DNA of 64,000 nucleotides from the NCBI RefSeq assembly GCF_001011115.1, contig NZ_CP008874.1, forward strand, positions 1,378,440 to 1,442,439. The letters run 5' to 3'. Below are positions 35,255 to 44,586 of the stretch, one piece after another; position 1 is the first letter of the stretch; the number at the start of each line of letters is the position of its first letter. Under the pieces are notes generated by a model, which saw nothing but the letters and a program-made list of their open reading frames with translations, did no database searches and had not been told where the DNA came from. A program made the position numbers and the translations under genes. The stretch is from Halanaeroarchaeum sulfurireducens. GTDB lineage: Archaea > Halobacteriota > Halobacteria > Halobacteriales > Halobacteriaceae.

Positions 35255-35767
35255 TCACTCCTGTGCGGATGCCCGTTCCGGGTGTAGTTCGTCCGCGAGT
35301 GGGCTGGACTCGTCGAATTCGATGTGGTCCTCCACGTCGACCTCGACCTTGTACGACGGGGCGCTCACGCGCCGTCCGTCGATCAGGATGTGACCGTGGC
35401 CGACGAACTGGCGGGCCTGCTCGACCGTGTTCGCCAGGCCCTTCCGGTAGACGACCGTCTGGAACCGTCGCTCCAGCACGTCAGTCACGTCGAGTGACAG
35501 GACGTCGTCCAGTTCGTCACCCTCGTCGAGGACGCCGATACGAGTCAGCCGGGAGACGAACTCGTCGGCGGACTCCTCACCGGTGCGACCGAGGAGGCGC
35601 CGCGCCTCGCGTCGGTACGACCGGAGTTCGGACTGGGCACGCCAGAGTTCCTCTTTGTTCTTCAGGCCGTAGCGCCCGAGGAGGTCCGCTTCCTCCGCGA
35701 TGCGCTCACCCTGGTAGGGGTGGTTCGGCGTCTCGTAGAACTTGGTGTTCTCGCCTGGGAGTGCCAT
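35255..35767 (-). CDS. rps4: Ribosomal protein S4 (uS4)
   Basis: A 170-residue S4 with the archaeal N-terminus [20 protein letters not shown] and an S4 RNA-binding domain [17 protein letters not shown]...[15 protein letters not shown]. It overlaps the rps13 stop by one base. Confidence 0.97.
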   Translation of the reverse strand: MALPGENTKFYETPNHPYQGERIAEEADLLGRYGLKNKEELWRAQSELRSYRREARRLLGRTGEESADEFVSRLTRIGVLDEGDELDDVLSLDVTDVLERRFQTVVYRKGLANTVEQARQFVGHGHILIDGRRVSAPSYKVEVDVEDHIEFDESSPLADELHPERASAQE

Positions 35768-36285
35768 TATTCAATTGCCTCCTCTTCTTCTGCTTCCTCT
35801 TCTTCTGCCTGTTCTTCACGGATTGCCTCGACGTTCACGCCGATGGTACCCTCGGTCCGACCGGTCGACTTCGTCCGCTGACCGCGAACCTTCTGACCTC
35901 GCTCGTGGCGGATGCCCTTGTAGGATCGGACCATCCGCATGCGATTGATGTCCTGGTTTCGCGTCAGCTCGACCTGATTACCCGTCACGTGGCTCGTGTC
36001 GCCGGTGTAGAAGTCGTTCTGGCGATTGGCCATCCAGTCGGGTGCGTAGTCGGCGAAGTTCTCGACCGCCTCGATGACGTCTTCGATGACGTCGTCGTCG
36101 AGACGGCCGAGTGTCGCGGTCCGGTCGACGTCGGCCGCTTCGGCGATCATTCTCGCCGCGCGTCGGCCGATGCCGTCCATTCCGTTGAGGGCACGCTCGA
36201 CGGTCTTCGTCCCGTCGAGGTCCGTCTGTCCGATGCGGACGAAGTATCGAAGGTCCTCGTCCGCTTCTTGTTCTTCCGAACTCAT
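35767..36285 (-). CDS. rps13: Ribosomal protein S13 (uS13)
   Basis: A 172-residue S13: [20 protein letters not shown], the helix-hairpin-helix [13 protein letters not shown] and [24 protein letters not shown]. The C-terminus is an extra Glu-rich tail ([16 protein letters not shown]), a halophile addition. First protein gene after tRNA-Ser. Confidence 0.97.
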   Translation of the reverse strand: MSSEEQEADEDLRYFVRIGQTDLDGTKTVERALNGMDGIGRRAARMIAEAADVDRTATLGRLDDDVIEDVIEAVENFADYAPDWMANRQNDFYTGDTSHVTGNQVELTRNQDINRMRMVRSYKGIRHERGQKVRGQRTKSTGRTEGTIGVNVEAIREEQAEEEEAEEEEAIE

Positions 36286-36302
36286 AGTTTGGTGGTCGAA
36301 TG

Positions 36303-36385
36303 CGTCGTGGCGGGGATTTGAACCCCGGAGGCTTACGCCACAGAGTTAGCAACCCTGCGCCTTGACCAGGCTAGGCTACCACGAC
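36303..36385 (-). tRNA. tRNA-Ser (GCT)
   Basis: An 83-nt class II tRNA. Acceptor GTCGTGG/CCACGAC with discriminator G (36303), anticodon stem CAGGG/CTCTG around loop TTGCTAA, anticodon GCT; T arm CGGGG-TTCAAAT-CCCCG. No encoded CCA. It precedes rps13 by 17 bp and shares the promoter at about 36470, so tRNA and ribosomal proteins are probably one transcript. Confidence 0.97.
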
Positions 36386-36465
36386 GCGCTCGTTCGTATT
36401 GTCGCCCGTGTGGACTCGGGGCCTAGCACCCCTACAGTGCAACGCGCTTCGTCGTACCCTTCGGC

Positions 36466-36480
36466 GTCACTTAAACCCCT
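36466..36480 (-). promoter_or_regulatory. TATA box of the tRNA-Ser/ribosomal operon
   Basis: On the minus strand GGGTTTAAGTG (TATA core at 36470-36475) lies about 85 bp before the tRNA-Ser 5' end; the expected start site near 36445 is followed only by tRNA-Ser and the S13...S2 genes. It is the only good promoter seen upstream of this long series. Confidence 0.5.
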
Positions 36481-36516
36481 CGAAACACGGGTGTCAGATC
36501 GCACGAGACGGATTCC

Positions 36517-37491
36517 CTAGTCGGACGGGAGGGGCGTCTCGACGTATCGCTCGTTCTGGACCCACTCGTCGTCCTCGTTTTGAACCTTGTACTCCCCGTA
36601 GTAGGGGACCCGGTTCTCGACCGTCTCGCGGAACGCCGTCCTGATCTCGTCCTTGCTCAGACCGCCCATCGAGCGGAGATCGTCCGTCCGATTGAGACAG
36701 CCCTTGAGCTTTCCGTCGGGGGTAACACGGACCCGGTGGCAGTTCGCACAGAAGTCCTCGTTCTCGACGGGATCGACGATTTCGACCATGCCGCCGTTCA
36801 CGTAGTAGCGGTTGCGATGGTGCATCTCGCGAACTTCGACCCGGTCTGCACGCTCGGCGAGCCAGTCGTGAACGCGGTCGATGTCGATGGCCCACTCGGG
36901 TCGCTCGACCAGTTCCGGCATGTACTCGATGAGTTGGAGACGGAGGCCGTCGTTCTCCGCGACGTAATCGACCATCTCCGGGACGTGCTCGACCGTCCTG
37001 TCGAAGACGACCATGTTCAACTTCACGGGGGTGAGATCCGCCTCGACGGCGGCTTTCACCCCTTCGATCACTTCGTTGTAGGCGCCGCTTTTCGTGATCT
37101 CCCGAAAGGCCGCCGGATCGAGGGCGTCCTGGGAGACGTTTACGCGTTCGAGCCCAGCGGCCCGGAGGGCATCGGCGCGCTCCGGAAGGTAGGTCCCGTT
37201 GGTCGTCAGGGAGGGGGTGATCGCGTCGGGGGTCCGTCGAACGATCTCTTCGAGGTCCTCGCGGAGCATGGGTTCACCCCCGGTGAATTTCACTTTCTCC
37301 ACGTCGAACTCCGCTGCGACCTCGAGAAAGCGGATCACGGCATCGGCCGACAGTTCGTCCTCGCGCGGGGCCATGGGCCCACGCGTGTCACCCAGTCCCT
37401 CGTTATGGCAGTAGATACAGTCGAAATTACACCGGTCGGTAAGGGACACGCGGACCTGGCTCACTTCACGACCGAACCCGTCGACGAGCAT
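36517..37491 (-). CDS. moaA: GTP 3',8-cyclase MoaA (molybdenum cofactor)
   Basis: A 324-residue radical SAM enzyme for the first step of molybdopterin synthesis. The SAM cluster motif is CNFDCIYC (C-x3-C-x2-C) near residue 21; the second cluster is [10 protein letters not shown]...LKGC near residue 250-265. Unlike most MoaA proteins, whose C-terminus ends in Gly-Gly, it ends in TPLPSD. No other moa gene is in the window. A TATA box wrapped in an inverted repeat precedes it. Confidence 0.93.
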   Translation of the reverse strand: MLVDGFGREVSQVRVSLTDRCNFDCIYCHNEGLGDTRGPMAPREDELSADAVIRFLEVAAEFDVEKVKFTGGEPMLREDLEEIVRRTPDAITPSLTTNGTYLPERADALRAAGLERVNVSQDALDPAAFREITKSGAYNEVIEGVKAAVEADLTPVKLNMVVFDRTVEHVPEMVDYVAENDGLRLQLIEYMPELVERPEWAIDIDRVHDWLAERADRVEVREMHHRNRYYVNGGMVEIVDPVENEDFCANCHRVRVTPDGKLKGCLNRTDDLRSMGGLSKDEIRTAFRETVENRVPYYGEYKVQNEDDEWVQNERYVETPLPSD

Positions 37492-37504
37492 ACTCCGGAC
37501 TCAG

Positions 37505-37528
37505 CACCGAATCATATTAAATTCGGTG
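37505..37528 (-). promoter_or_regulatory. moaA TATA box inside a perfect inverted repeat
   Basis: CACCGAAT (37505-37512) and ATTCGGTG (37521-37528) are perfect 8-bp inverted arms flanking CATATTAA. On the minus strand the TATA core TTTAATAT (37514-37521) lies within it, about 23 bp before the moaA ATG, so the transcript is leaderless. A protein bound here would block TBP access: a repressor operator is the simplest interpretation. Confidence 0.65.
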
Positions 37529-37612
37529 GCGGATACCGGCTTCACGTAACCATTACACGTTAACAACTCCAGGACACAACCCTTATCGGTCGTCTCCCCC
37601 CTACGCACGGGT

Positions 37613-38683
37613 ATGGACGCAGATGCGGTACGCGACTTACTGACGGATGTCGAGGATCCGGACCTCGGTGCGGATATCGTATCGTCGAATCTCGTGGGCG
37701 ATATCTCCGTCGACGGAGACGATGTCACCGTCGAGTTGGCCCTGGAGGCACCGGGCTCGTCGGTCGAGGAGGAGATCGAGCAATCCGTGATCGAGACCCT
37801 CGAGGCTGCGGGCCTCGACGTGACGATCACAGAACTCGAAGAGGACGAGGATGATGGTGTCGGCGTCGAGGCGGTCGGGCCGGACGCCGACGAAGAGGAG
37901 CCGCTTCCTGGCGTGACCAACGTCATCGCCGTGACGTCGGGCAAGGGTGGGGTCGGCAAGAGCACGATCTCGGTGAATCTCGCGGCCGGGCTGGCCCAGA
38001 CGGGGGCGGACGTCGCCCTCTTCGACGCGGACATGTACGGCCCGAACGTGCCGCGCATGCTGGGATCGACCGGCCAGCCCAGAGCCACGGAAGAGGAGAA
38101 CATCATCCCTCCGGAGGCCTACGGGATGAAACTCATGAGCATCGGCCTGATGGTGGGCGAGGACGACCCGGTCATCTGGCGGGGTGCGCTGGTCCACCAA
38201 ACCATCACGCAGCTCATCGACGACGTCGAATGGGGCGACCTCGATTACATGGTCGTGGACTTCCCGCCAGGGACGGGCGATACACAACTCACCTTCCTGC
38301 AGTCGGTGCCGATCACCGGCTCGGTCATCGTCACGACCCCCCAGGAGGTCGCCATCGACGACGCCCGCCGTGGACTCCAGATGTTCGCCCGACACGACAC
38401 GCCGGTGCTCGGGATCGCCGAGAACATGGGCACGTTCGTCTGTCCGGACTGTGGATCCGAACACGATATCTTCGGGGCCGGAGGTGGCGAAGCCTTCGCC
38501 GAGGAGAACGACATGCCGTTCCTGGGATCGATTCCCCTCGATCCGTCGATTCGGGAGAGCGGTGACGAGGGCGAACCGGTCGTCCTCGATGAGGACAGCG
38601 AGACGGGGCAGGCCTTCCGCGATATGGCCGCCGAGACTGCCGACATGGTCGGCATCCTCAATCGCCAGCAGCGTTCACAGTAG
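37613..38683 (+). CDS. mrp: Mrp/NBP35-type Fe-S cluster carrier ATPase
   Basis: A 356-residue protein: an N-terminal DUF59/MIP18-like domain (residues 1-75, DLLTDVEDPDLGADIVSSNL), an acidic linker, then a ParA-type P-loop ATPase with the deviant Walker A TSGKGGVGKSTISVN near residue 107 and VVDFPPGTGDTQL. The C-terminal CPDCGS provides the CxxC that bridges a 4Fe-4S cluster in the dimer. It delivers clusters to apo-proteins; proximity to moaA and porAB, both Fe-S enzymes, is suggestive only. Confidence 0.94.
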   Translation: MDADAVRDLLTDVEDPDLGADIVSSNLVGDISVDGDDVTVELALEAPGSSVEEEIEQSVIETLEAAGLDVTITELEEDEDDGVGVEAVGPDADEEEPLPGVTNVIAVTSGKGGVGKSTISVNLAAGLAQTGADVALFDADMYGPNVPRMLGSTGQPRATEEENIIPPEAYGMKLMSIGLMVGEDDPVIWRGALVHQTITQLIDDVEWGDLDYMVVDFPPGTGDTQLTFLQSVPITGSVIVTTPQEVAIDDARRGLQMFARHDTPVLGIAENMGTFVCPDCGSEHDIFGAGGGEAFAEENDMPFLGSIPLDPSIRESGDEGEPVVLDEDSETGQAFRDMAAETADMVGILNRQQRSQ

Positions 38684-39019
38684 GCCGAGTCGCGTATTTT
38701 TCTCCCACGGACTACCCGATACCACCCGTCACGCATTTTCTGTCAATGGTCGTACTAACCGTGCTATAGTGGTGGTTGGGATCGCTGGTCGACCGTTCCG
38801 AGGCTGACGGTCTGCCGACCGACCGCCGCGCCGGCGGTATCGACCTGACGAACGGGGTCCGTAACTTGCCGGTACTTTTCGACCGAGGGCGGCGTTTCGA
38901 CCGAATGGTCGGCTCCGGGCCCATATCCCATGATTATTCAATGGTAATCTATGCCAAATGATTTAGTGTGGTCGCCCCAAATTTCGAGGTAGCGGTCCAC
39001 ACCGGACCGAGGCCACACT
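38684..39019. other. Mrp-PorA intergenic region, porA leader inverted repeat
   Basis: 336 bp without a convincing gene; a 61-codon frame at 38776-38961 lacks motifs. A T-rich stretch (GTATTTTTC at about 38694) may end mrp transcripts. Close to porA, TAGTGTGG (38964-38971) and CCACACTA (39013-39020) are perfect 8-bp inverted arms; the second includes the A of the porA start codon, so a hairpin in the mRNA would bury the start. Confidence 0.55.
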
Positions 39020-40912
39020 ATGACTACAGATGAACTCATCTGGCGAATCTCGGGGGGCTCCGGCGACGGGGTCGACTCGACGAGTCAGAACTTCACGAAG
39101 GCACTGATGCGGTCGGGCCTGCACGTATTCACGCATCGGCACTACCCGTCTCGGATTCGAGGCGGTCACACCTACGTCGAGGTACGGGCGTCGGCCGAAC
39201 CGGTCGCCTCACGGGGCGACGGCTTCAACGTCCTGCTCACGCTGGGTGACAGTTTCGCACGAAACACGGACGAGGATGCCGTCTACGGAAACGAAGCCAT
39301 CAAACCACTCTCCGAAAACCTGGATGAGCTCCGAGACGGCGGCATCATCGTCTTCGACAGCGGACAGGTGGACATCGAGGAGGTGCCCAACTTCGAGGAG
39401 CGCGCCGAGGAACACGATTGGCAGGTGTTCCCCGTCGACCTCCGTGGGATCGCCAAGGAACACGGGCGGGAGATCATGCGGAATACGGCGGGTGTGGGTG
39501 CGACGGCCGCCCTCATCGACATGGACCTCGACCCCGTCGAGGACCTGATGGCGGAGGCCATGAGCGGGGACATCCTCGAGGCAAACCTCGACGTTCTCGA
39601 GGACGCCCACGATCACGTCACCGAGGAGTTCGACACCGACACCGGTCTGTCCGTTCCGCAGGGCGAACACGACGAGGAGCAGGTCCTGCTGTCCGGCAGT
39701 CACGGTATCTCCTACGGCGCCATCGACGAGGGCTGTCGGTTTATCTCGGGCTACCCGATGACTCCGTGGACCGACGTGTTCACGATCATGTCCCAGGAAC
39801 TCGAGGAGATGGGCGGCATCGCCGAGCAGGTCGAAGACGAGATCGCCGCCGCGGCCGCCGCGATCGGTGCCAGCCACGCGGGTGCGAAGGCCATGTCCGG
39901 ATCGTCCGGCGGTGGCTTCGCGTTGATGTCCGAACCGCTCGGTCTCGCGGAGATGACCGAGACGCCACTCGTTCTCGTGGAGTCGATGCGCGCCGGCCCA
40001 TCGACCGGGATGCCAACGAAGACCGAGCAGGCCGACCTGGAGCACGTCCTGTACACGTCCCAGGGCGACCATTCGCGGCTGGCGTTCGCGCCGGGCGACC
40101 CGGTCGAAGCGTACGAACAGACGCGCAAGGCCTTCGAACTCGCCTGGAAGTACCAGATGCCGGCCATCGTCATCTACGACTCCAAACTGGCCGGGGAGTA
40201 TCGAAGCGTCCCCAAGAGTGCGTTCGACCAGGAACCCAACCCCGACCTCGGTTCGACGCTCACCGAGGACGAACTCGCGGACGCTCCCCACGACGACACC
40301 GGCCGTTTTCAGCGGTTCCAGCACGACGTCGAAGACGACGTCAGCCCGCGCTCGCTACCGGGTCAGGAGAACGGGCGATTCCTCGCGACCGGCAACGAGC
40401 ACTGGCCGAACGGTCAGATCGCCGAGGACACGACCAATCGCGTCAACCAGGTCGATCGGCGCCTCGGGAAGCTCTCGTCGGTCCGTGATGACCTGAACGC
40501 GATGGAGGAGTCCTTCCAGTCCCACTGGGGCACAGAGGACGCCGAGATCGGCGTCCTCACCTGGGGCAGTACGCAGGACTCCGTCGAGGAGGCCGTCGAA
40601 AACCTCGCAGCCACGGGACGACCGGTCGCGGGACTCGGCGTCAGCGAGATCGCCCCCTTCCCGGAGGCAGAGATCGTGGAATTCGTCGAGAGCGTCGACG
40701 AGGTGATGATCGTCGAGATGAACGCCAGCGCCCAGTTCCGGGGACTTCTCCAGAAGGAACTCGGTGCGTACGGCCAGAAGATATCGAGCCTGCTCAAGTA
40801 CAATGGGGAACCCTTCCGCGCCGGCGAAATCGAAGAGGCCATCGAGATCGAACTGAACGGCGGGGGCGAGCCAACTGCCCAGGTAACCCTTCGACCGGCA
40901 ACGGGTGATTAG
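39020..40912 (+). CDS. porA: Pyruvate:ferredoxin oxidoreductase, gamma-alpha fusion subunit
   Basis: A 630-residue 2-oxoacid:ferredoxin oxidoreductase subunit. The gamma domain comes first (residues 1-190, GGSGDGVDSTSQNFTKALMRSG, RIRGGHTYVEVR), then the alpha domain (GISYGAIDEGCRFISGYPMTPWTDVF; SGSSGGGFALMSEPLGLAEM) and the C-terminal domain (LTWGSTQDSVEEAV...). Length matches haloarchaeal PorA (about 630) rather than KorA (about 590), so pyruvate is favoured over 2-oxoglutarate. It oxidises pyruvate to acetyl-CoA in place of pyruvate dehydrogenase. Confidence 0.88.
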   Translation: MTTDELIWRISGGSGDGVDSTSQNFTKALMRSGLHVFTHRHYPSRIRGGHTYVEVRASAEPVASRGDGFNVLLTLGDSFARNTDEDAVYGNEAIKPLSENLDELRDGGIIVFDSGQVDIEEVPNFEERAEEHDWQVFPVDLRGIAKEHGREIMRNTAGVGATAALIDMDLDPVEDLMAEAMSGDILEANLDVLEDAHDHVTEEFDTDTGLSVPQGEHDEEQVLLSGSHGISYGAIDEGCRFISGYPMTPWTDVFTIMSQELEEMGGIAEQVEDEIAAAAAAIGASHAGAKAMSGSSGGGFALMSEPLGLAEMTETPLVLVESMRAGPSTGMPTKTEQADLEHVLYTSQGDHSRLAFAPGDPVEAYEQTRKAFELAWKYQMPAIVIYDSKLAGEYRSVPKSAFDQEPNPDLGSTLTEDELADAPHDDTGRFQRFQHDVEDDVSPRSLPGQENGRFLATGNEHWPNGQIAEDTTNRVNQVDRRLGKLSSVRDDLNAMEESFQSHWGTEDAEIGVLTWGSTQDSVEEAVENLAATGRPVAGLGVSEIAPFPEAEIVEFVESVDEVMIVEMNASAQFRGLLQKELGAYGQKISSLLKYNGEPFRAGEIEEAIEIELNGGGEPTAQVTLRPATGD

Positions 40913-40915
40913 ACC

Positions 40916-41851
40916 ATGACTGCATTCAACGCCACCGGCTCGGAATCGGACGTAGAGCGCGACGAGTACACTCCCGAAATCGAACCGCAAGCGACCTGGT
41001 GTCCGGGCTGTGGCGACTTCGCCGTTCTCAAAGCCCTGAAGGGTGCACTCGCCGAACTGGGCAAGGATCCCGAGGAGATCCTCCTCGTGTCGGGGATCGG
41101 CTGCTCCTCGAAGATCAACAGCTACTTCGACAGTTACGGGTTCCACTCCATTCACGGGCGCCCGTTGCCCATCGCGCGGTCGGCCAACCTGGCCAATCCC
41201 GATCTGGAGGTCGTCGCCGCAGGTGGGGACGGCGACGGGTACGGCATCGGTGGGAACCACTTCACCCACTCGGCCCGCGAGAACCACGACATGACCTACA
41301 TCGTGTTCAACAACGAGGTCTTCGGACTCACCAAGGGCCAGTCGTCGCCGACCAGTCCGAAGGGGCACACGTCCAAAACACAGAAAAAGGGGGTCGCGAA
41401 GGACCCGGTCCGCCCCCTCTCGCTCGGACTGTCCGCCGGCGCGTCCTACATCGCACGGACGGCCGCGGTCAATCCCCGGCAGGCACAGGACATTCTCGTC
41501 GAGGCGATCCAGCACGACGGGTTCTCTCACGTGGACTTCCTCACGCAGTGTCCGACCTGGAACAAGGACGCACGCCAGTACGTCCCGTACGTCGACGTCC
41601 AGGACTCCGAGGACTACGACTTCGACATCACTGATCGCGGCGAGGCCTTCGAGATGATGTACGAGACGGAGAACGCCCTCTACGAGGGGACGGTTCTCAC
41701 CGGTCGGTACTACCGTGACGAAGAGCGCCGTACCTACCGGGAGGAAAAGCAGATGCGCGGCGAGATGCCCGACGACCCCCTCGTGGAACGCTACTTCGAC
41801 GAGGACTACGAATGGGAGCGCTCGTACGACCTCCTCGACCGCCACGCGTAA
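40916..41851 (+). CDS. porB: Pyruvate:ferredoxin oxidoreductase, beta subunit
   Basis: A 311-residue thiamine-diphosphate-binding beta subunit. Cluster and cofactor motifs: TWCPGCGDFAVLKAL, SGIGCSSKINSYF, and the TPP motif GGDGDGYGIGGNHF; a further cysteine is in LTQCPTWNKD. Length matches PorB rather than KorB (about 285). It starts 3 bp after porA stops. Confidence 0.9.
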   Translation: MTAFNATGSESDVERDEYTPEIEPQATWCPGCGDFAVLKALKGALAELGKDPEEILLVSGIGCSSKINSYFDSYGFHSIHGRPLPIARSANLANPDLEVVAAGGDGDGYGIGGNHFTHSARENHDMTYIVFNNEVFGLTKGQSSPTSPKGHTSKTQKKGVAKDPVRPLSLGLSAGASYIARTAAVNPRQAQDILVEAIQHDGFSHVDFLTQCPTWNKDARQYVPYVDVQDSEDYDFDITDRGEAFEMMYETENALYEGTVLTGRYYRDEERRTYREEKQMRGEMPDDPLVERYFDEDYEWERSYDLLDRHA

Positions 41852-41911
41852 ACGGCCAATCCGCCTTTTCGATTCGGCAGGTATTTTTTCCGTGAACCCA
41901 AAGAGATTGAC

Positions 41912-42340
41912 GTGAGCGCCGAATCGACCAAGGACCGAATTCTGGAAGTGCTCGAAGCGGACGCCAAAGCGTCCTACGCCGAGATCGCCGAGCGGGCTGG
42001 CGTCTCGAAGCCCACCGTCCGCAAATACATCAACGAACTCGAGGAGGAGGGCGTCGTCGTCGGCTACTCCGCCGACGTCGATCCCAAAAAACTCTCCGGA
42101 CAGAGCATCGCCATCGTCGGCATCTCCGTCGAGAGCGACAGCTACGTCACGGCGACGAACGAGCTAACCGATCTCGATGCGGTCAAAACCCTCTACACAT
42201 CCAGTGGCGACCACATGCTCATGGCCGAAGTCCGGGCCCAGGACGGCGACGCGCTCGGCGAGGTCATCCGCGAATCGATCCTCGGCATCGAGGGCGTCAC
42301 TGCCGCCCACCCCTCCTTCCTTCAGGAACGACTCAAGTGA
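41912..42340 (+). CDS. Lrp/AsnC-family transcriptional regulator
   Basis: A 142-residue regulator: N-terminal winged HTH (DRILEVLEADAKASYAEIAERAGVSKPTVRKYI) and a C-terminal RAM ligand-binding domain with the VKTLYTSSGDHMLMAEV core. Start is GTG 41912; GTATTTTTTCC about 30 bp upstream is a possible TATA. It lies after porB and converges with an aminotransferase, overlapping it by 19 bp. In Halobacterium an Lrp (LrpA1) next to an aspartate transaminase gene controls that gene; this pair looks like the same set, but I rely on memory for it. Confidence 0.9.
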   Translation: MSAESTKDRILEVLEADAKASYAEIAERAGVSKPTVRKYINELEEEGVVVGYSADVDPKKLSGQSIAIVGISVESDSYVTATNELTDLDAVKTLYTSSGDHMLMAEVRAQDGDALGEVIRESILGIEGVTAAHPSFLQERLK

Positions 42341-43488
42341 GCTTCCGGTCCGAACTCCACCAGTAGCTCGTCGAGCCGATCGATCGCCAGTTCGATGTCG
42401 GCAGTGCTGGTCGCATACGACGCCCGGAGCGTGTCCTCCGCCATCGATCCGAAATCGGGGCCGGGCGTCATCGCGACGTTCGCTTCCTCCAGGAACACGT
42501 CCGCGACCTCGAAGGCGTCCCCTGGGAGGTCGCTCACGTCAAGGAGGAGGTAATACGCGCCCGAGGGGGTGTACCCCATGTCGAGCCCCCAGCGGCGGGC
42601 CGCGTCGAGCAACAGGTCACGACGCTCGCGATAGGTGTCCCGCGCATCCTCGAGCCAGGAGGGCTCCGTCTCGAGGGCGGCCCGGGCACCGTCCTGGACG
42701 AAGTTCGGCGCACAGATGAGGACGTTCTGGACGAGGTTATTGAAAGCCCTGACCTCTCCCGGCGGTACGACGGCCCAGCCCAGCCGCCAGCCGGTCATCC
42801 CGTACCGCTTCGAGACGCCGTCGAGGACGAACGCCTCGTCGGTGTACTCCAGCACCGAGTGTTCGGTCGCATCGTACGCCAGCCCGTGATAGATCTCGTC
42901 GGAGATGATGCGGGTGTCGGTCCGCTCGGCCAGCGTCACGAGTTCCTCGATCGTTCGACCGTCCATGACGGCGCCCGTGGGATTTTGCGGGGAGTTGAGC
43001 ATCATGGCGGCCGTGTGCTGGTCCACTTTTTCCTCGAAGTCAGCGACACGCGGGACGAACCCGTTCTCGGGATCGAGGGTAACCGTCGTCACCCGTCCCT
43101 CGGCCTGGCGCACGAAGTTGGGATACGGCGCGTAGTACGGATCGGTGAGCACGACTTCCTCGCCCGGGTCAACGGTCGTCAGCATCGTCACGAGGAGCGC
43201 GGGCGATGAGCCCGGAGCTACGATGATTCGGTCCGGCGGCACGTCGACGCCGTACGTCCGTTCGTAATATCGGGCGATAGCCTCGCGGAGGTCCGCTTTC
43301 CCGCGAGAGGAGGTGTACCCGACGTTCCCTGCGCGAAGCGATGCGATGGCTGCCTCTGTTGCTGCTTTCGGGGGTTCGATGTCGGGTTCGCCCACTTCCA
43401 TGTGGACGACACCCTCACGTTCACTGGCCCGTTCGAGGACGTCCATCGCCGAGAAAGGCGATGTTTCCATCGCTCGCTTCGAAGGCAT
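42322..43488 (-). CDS. PLP-dependent class I/II aminotransferase (aspartate aminotransferase-like)
   Basis: A 388-residue fold-type I aminotransferase. Features: VVHMEVGEPDIEPP, the helix GYTSSRGKADLREAIARYY, NSPQNPTGAVMD (cofactor-binding Asn), ISDEIYHGLAY, the PLP lysine in DGVSKRYGMTGWRLGW, and a C-terminal substrate arginine region. Start is ATG 43488 (MPSKRAMETSP); the upstream open frame overlaps the divergent promoter. GCTTTATAGG on the minus strand (about 43519-43528) is a good TATA. Substrate range is likely aspartate/aromatic or alanine; not decidable. Confidence 0.9.
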   Translation of the reverse strand: MPSKRAMETSPFSAMDVLERASEREGVVHMEVGEPDIEPPKAATEAAIASLRAGNVGYTSSRGKADLREAIARYYERTYGVDVPPDRIIVAPGSSPALLVTMLTTVDPGEEVVLTDPYYAPYPNFVRQAEGRVTTVTLDPENGFVPRVADFEEKVDQHTAAMMLNSPQNPTGAVMDGRTIEELVTLAERTDTRIISDEIYHGLAYDATEHSVLEYTDEAFVLDGVSKRYGMTGWRLGWAVVPPGEVRAFNNLVQNVLICAPNFVQDGARAALETEPSWLEDARDTYRERRDLLLDAARRWGLDMGYTPSGAYYLLLDVSDLPGDAFEVADVFLEEANVAMTPGPDFGSMAEDTLRASYATSTADIELAIDRLDELLVEFGPEAHLSRS

Positions 43489-43686
43489 TGCAATCACAGG
43501 AAAGGCGGGCGCCCCTATAAAGCTCCGGCGGTCTTCCGCGATCGACCGCCCGTTCGGGGCTTCGACAAACCCACGAAATCCCGTCCCGACTGCCGTTTTC
43601 CCGAGTCTGCTCCTCCCGGCGCCGCGCACCGCTCGCTCCACGGACGAACGGCAACTTATTTCGCCGTTCTCGCCGACGTATCGTCC

Positions 43687-44586
43687 GTGTACGCGTTGAC
43701 CTCGTCGGTCGAAGACCGCGTTCCGCCGATGGCGGCCGTCGCGGTCGCGATCGTCGCCGTCAGCACGAGCGCGATCCTGGTTCGGCTCAGCGAGGCCCCG
43801 AGCCTGGTAAAAGCCTTCTACCGCGTCCTTTTCACCACGGTCTTCTTGCTCCCGTTCGCCGGGCGGTATCGCCACGACTTCGGCCGAATCCAGCGTCGCG
43901 ATCTCCTCATCGCGTTGATCACCGGCGTCGCGTTAGCCGTCCACTTCGCGGCGTGGTTCGAATCCCTCGAGTGGACGAGCGTCGCGGCCTCCGTGACGCT
44001 CGTCCAGATCCAGCCGATCTTCGTCGCGGTCGGCGCGTGGGCCTTCCTCGACGAACGGATCGGTGCCCGAACGATCGGTGGGATTCTCGTGGCACTTGTG
44101 GGAGCGACCATCCTGTCCGGTGCGAGCCTCTTCGGCGAGGGGGTCGTTGGGGCGGACCCGTTGCTCGGTAACATGCTGGCGACCGTCGGCGCCGTAATGG
44201 CCGCAGGGTACGTCCTCGCCGGTCGGTCGCTCCGGCAGCGTCTCCCGCTGGTGCCCTACGCCCTCGTCGTGTACAGCGCTGCTGCCACTGCGCTGCTGGC
44301 GTTCGCCGTGGCCGATGGGGCCGCACTGTCTGGCTATCCGCCCCGGGAGTGGGCACTCTTCGTGGCGATGGCGGTCGGTCCCGGACTCCTCGGTCACACG
44401 CTCATCAACTGGGCGTTGAAGTACGTCGAATCAAGTGTCGTCAGCGTTTCGTTGCTCGGGGAGCCCGTCGGTAGCGCGATTCTAGCCCTGCTCATCTTCA
44501 CGGAGGTTCCGGGAGTCGCCACCATCATCGGCGGCTCGATCGTCCTCGTGGGCATCTTCGTCACCGCTCGGGCGCGCCGAACCTGA
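43687..44586 (+). CDS. EamA-family drug/metabolite transporter
   Basis: A 299-residue DMT transporter with ten predicted helices as two EamA repeats (about 15-140 and 155-290), e.g. VAVSTSAILVRLSEAP...AFYRVLF and SVVSVSLLGEPVGSAILALLIF. Such proteins export metabolites or amino acids. I choose GTG 43687 since CTTATTT lies about 30 bp upstream; ATG 43729 is possible. The last 105 bp overlap the convergent thioesterase. Confidence 0.86.
   Translation: MYALTSSVEDRVPPMAAVAVAIVAVSTSAILVRLSEAPSLVKAFYRVLFTTVFLLPFAGRYRHDFGRIQRRDLLIALITGVALAVHFAAWFESLEWTSVAASVTLVQIQPIFVAVGAWAFLDERIGARTIGGILVALVGATILSGASLFGEGVVGADPLLGNMLATVGAVMAAGYVLAGRSLRQRLPLVPYALVVYSAAATALLAFAVADGAALSGYPPREWALFVAMAVGPGLLGHTLINWALKYVESSVVSVSLLGEPVGSAILALLIFTEVPGVATIIGGSIVLVGIFVTARARRT

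Noticed and set aside
38776-38961. 61-codon plus-strand frame before porA
   Set aside because: No motif, no promoter at the right distance, composition like non-coding DNA.
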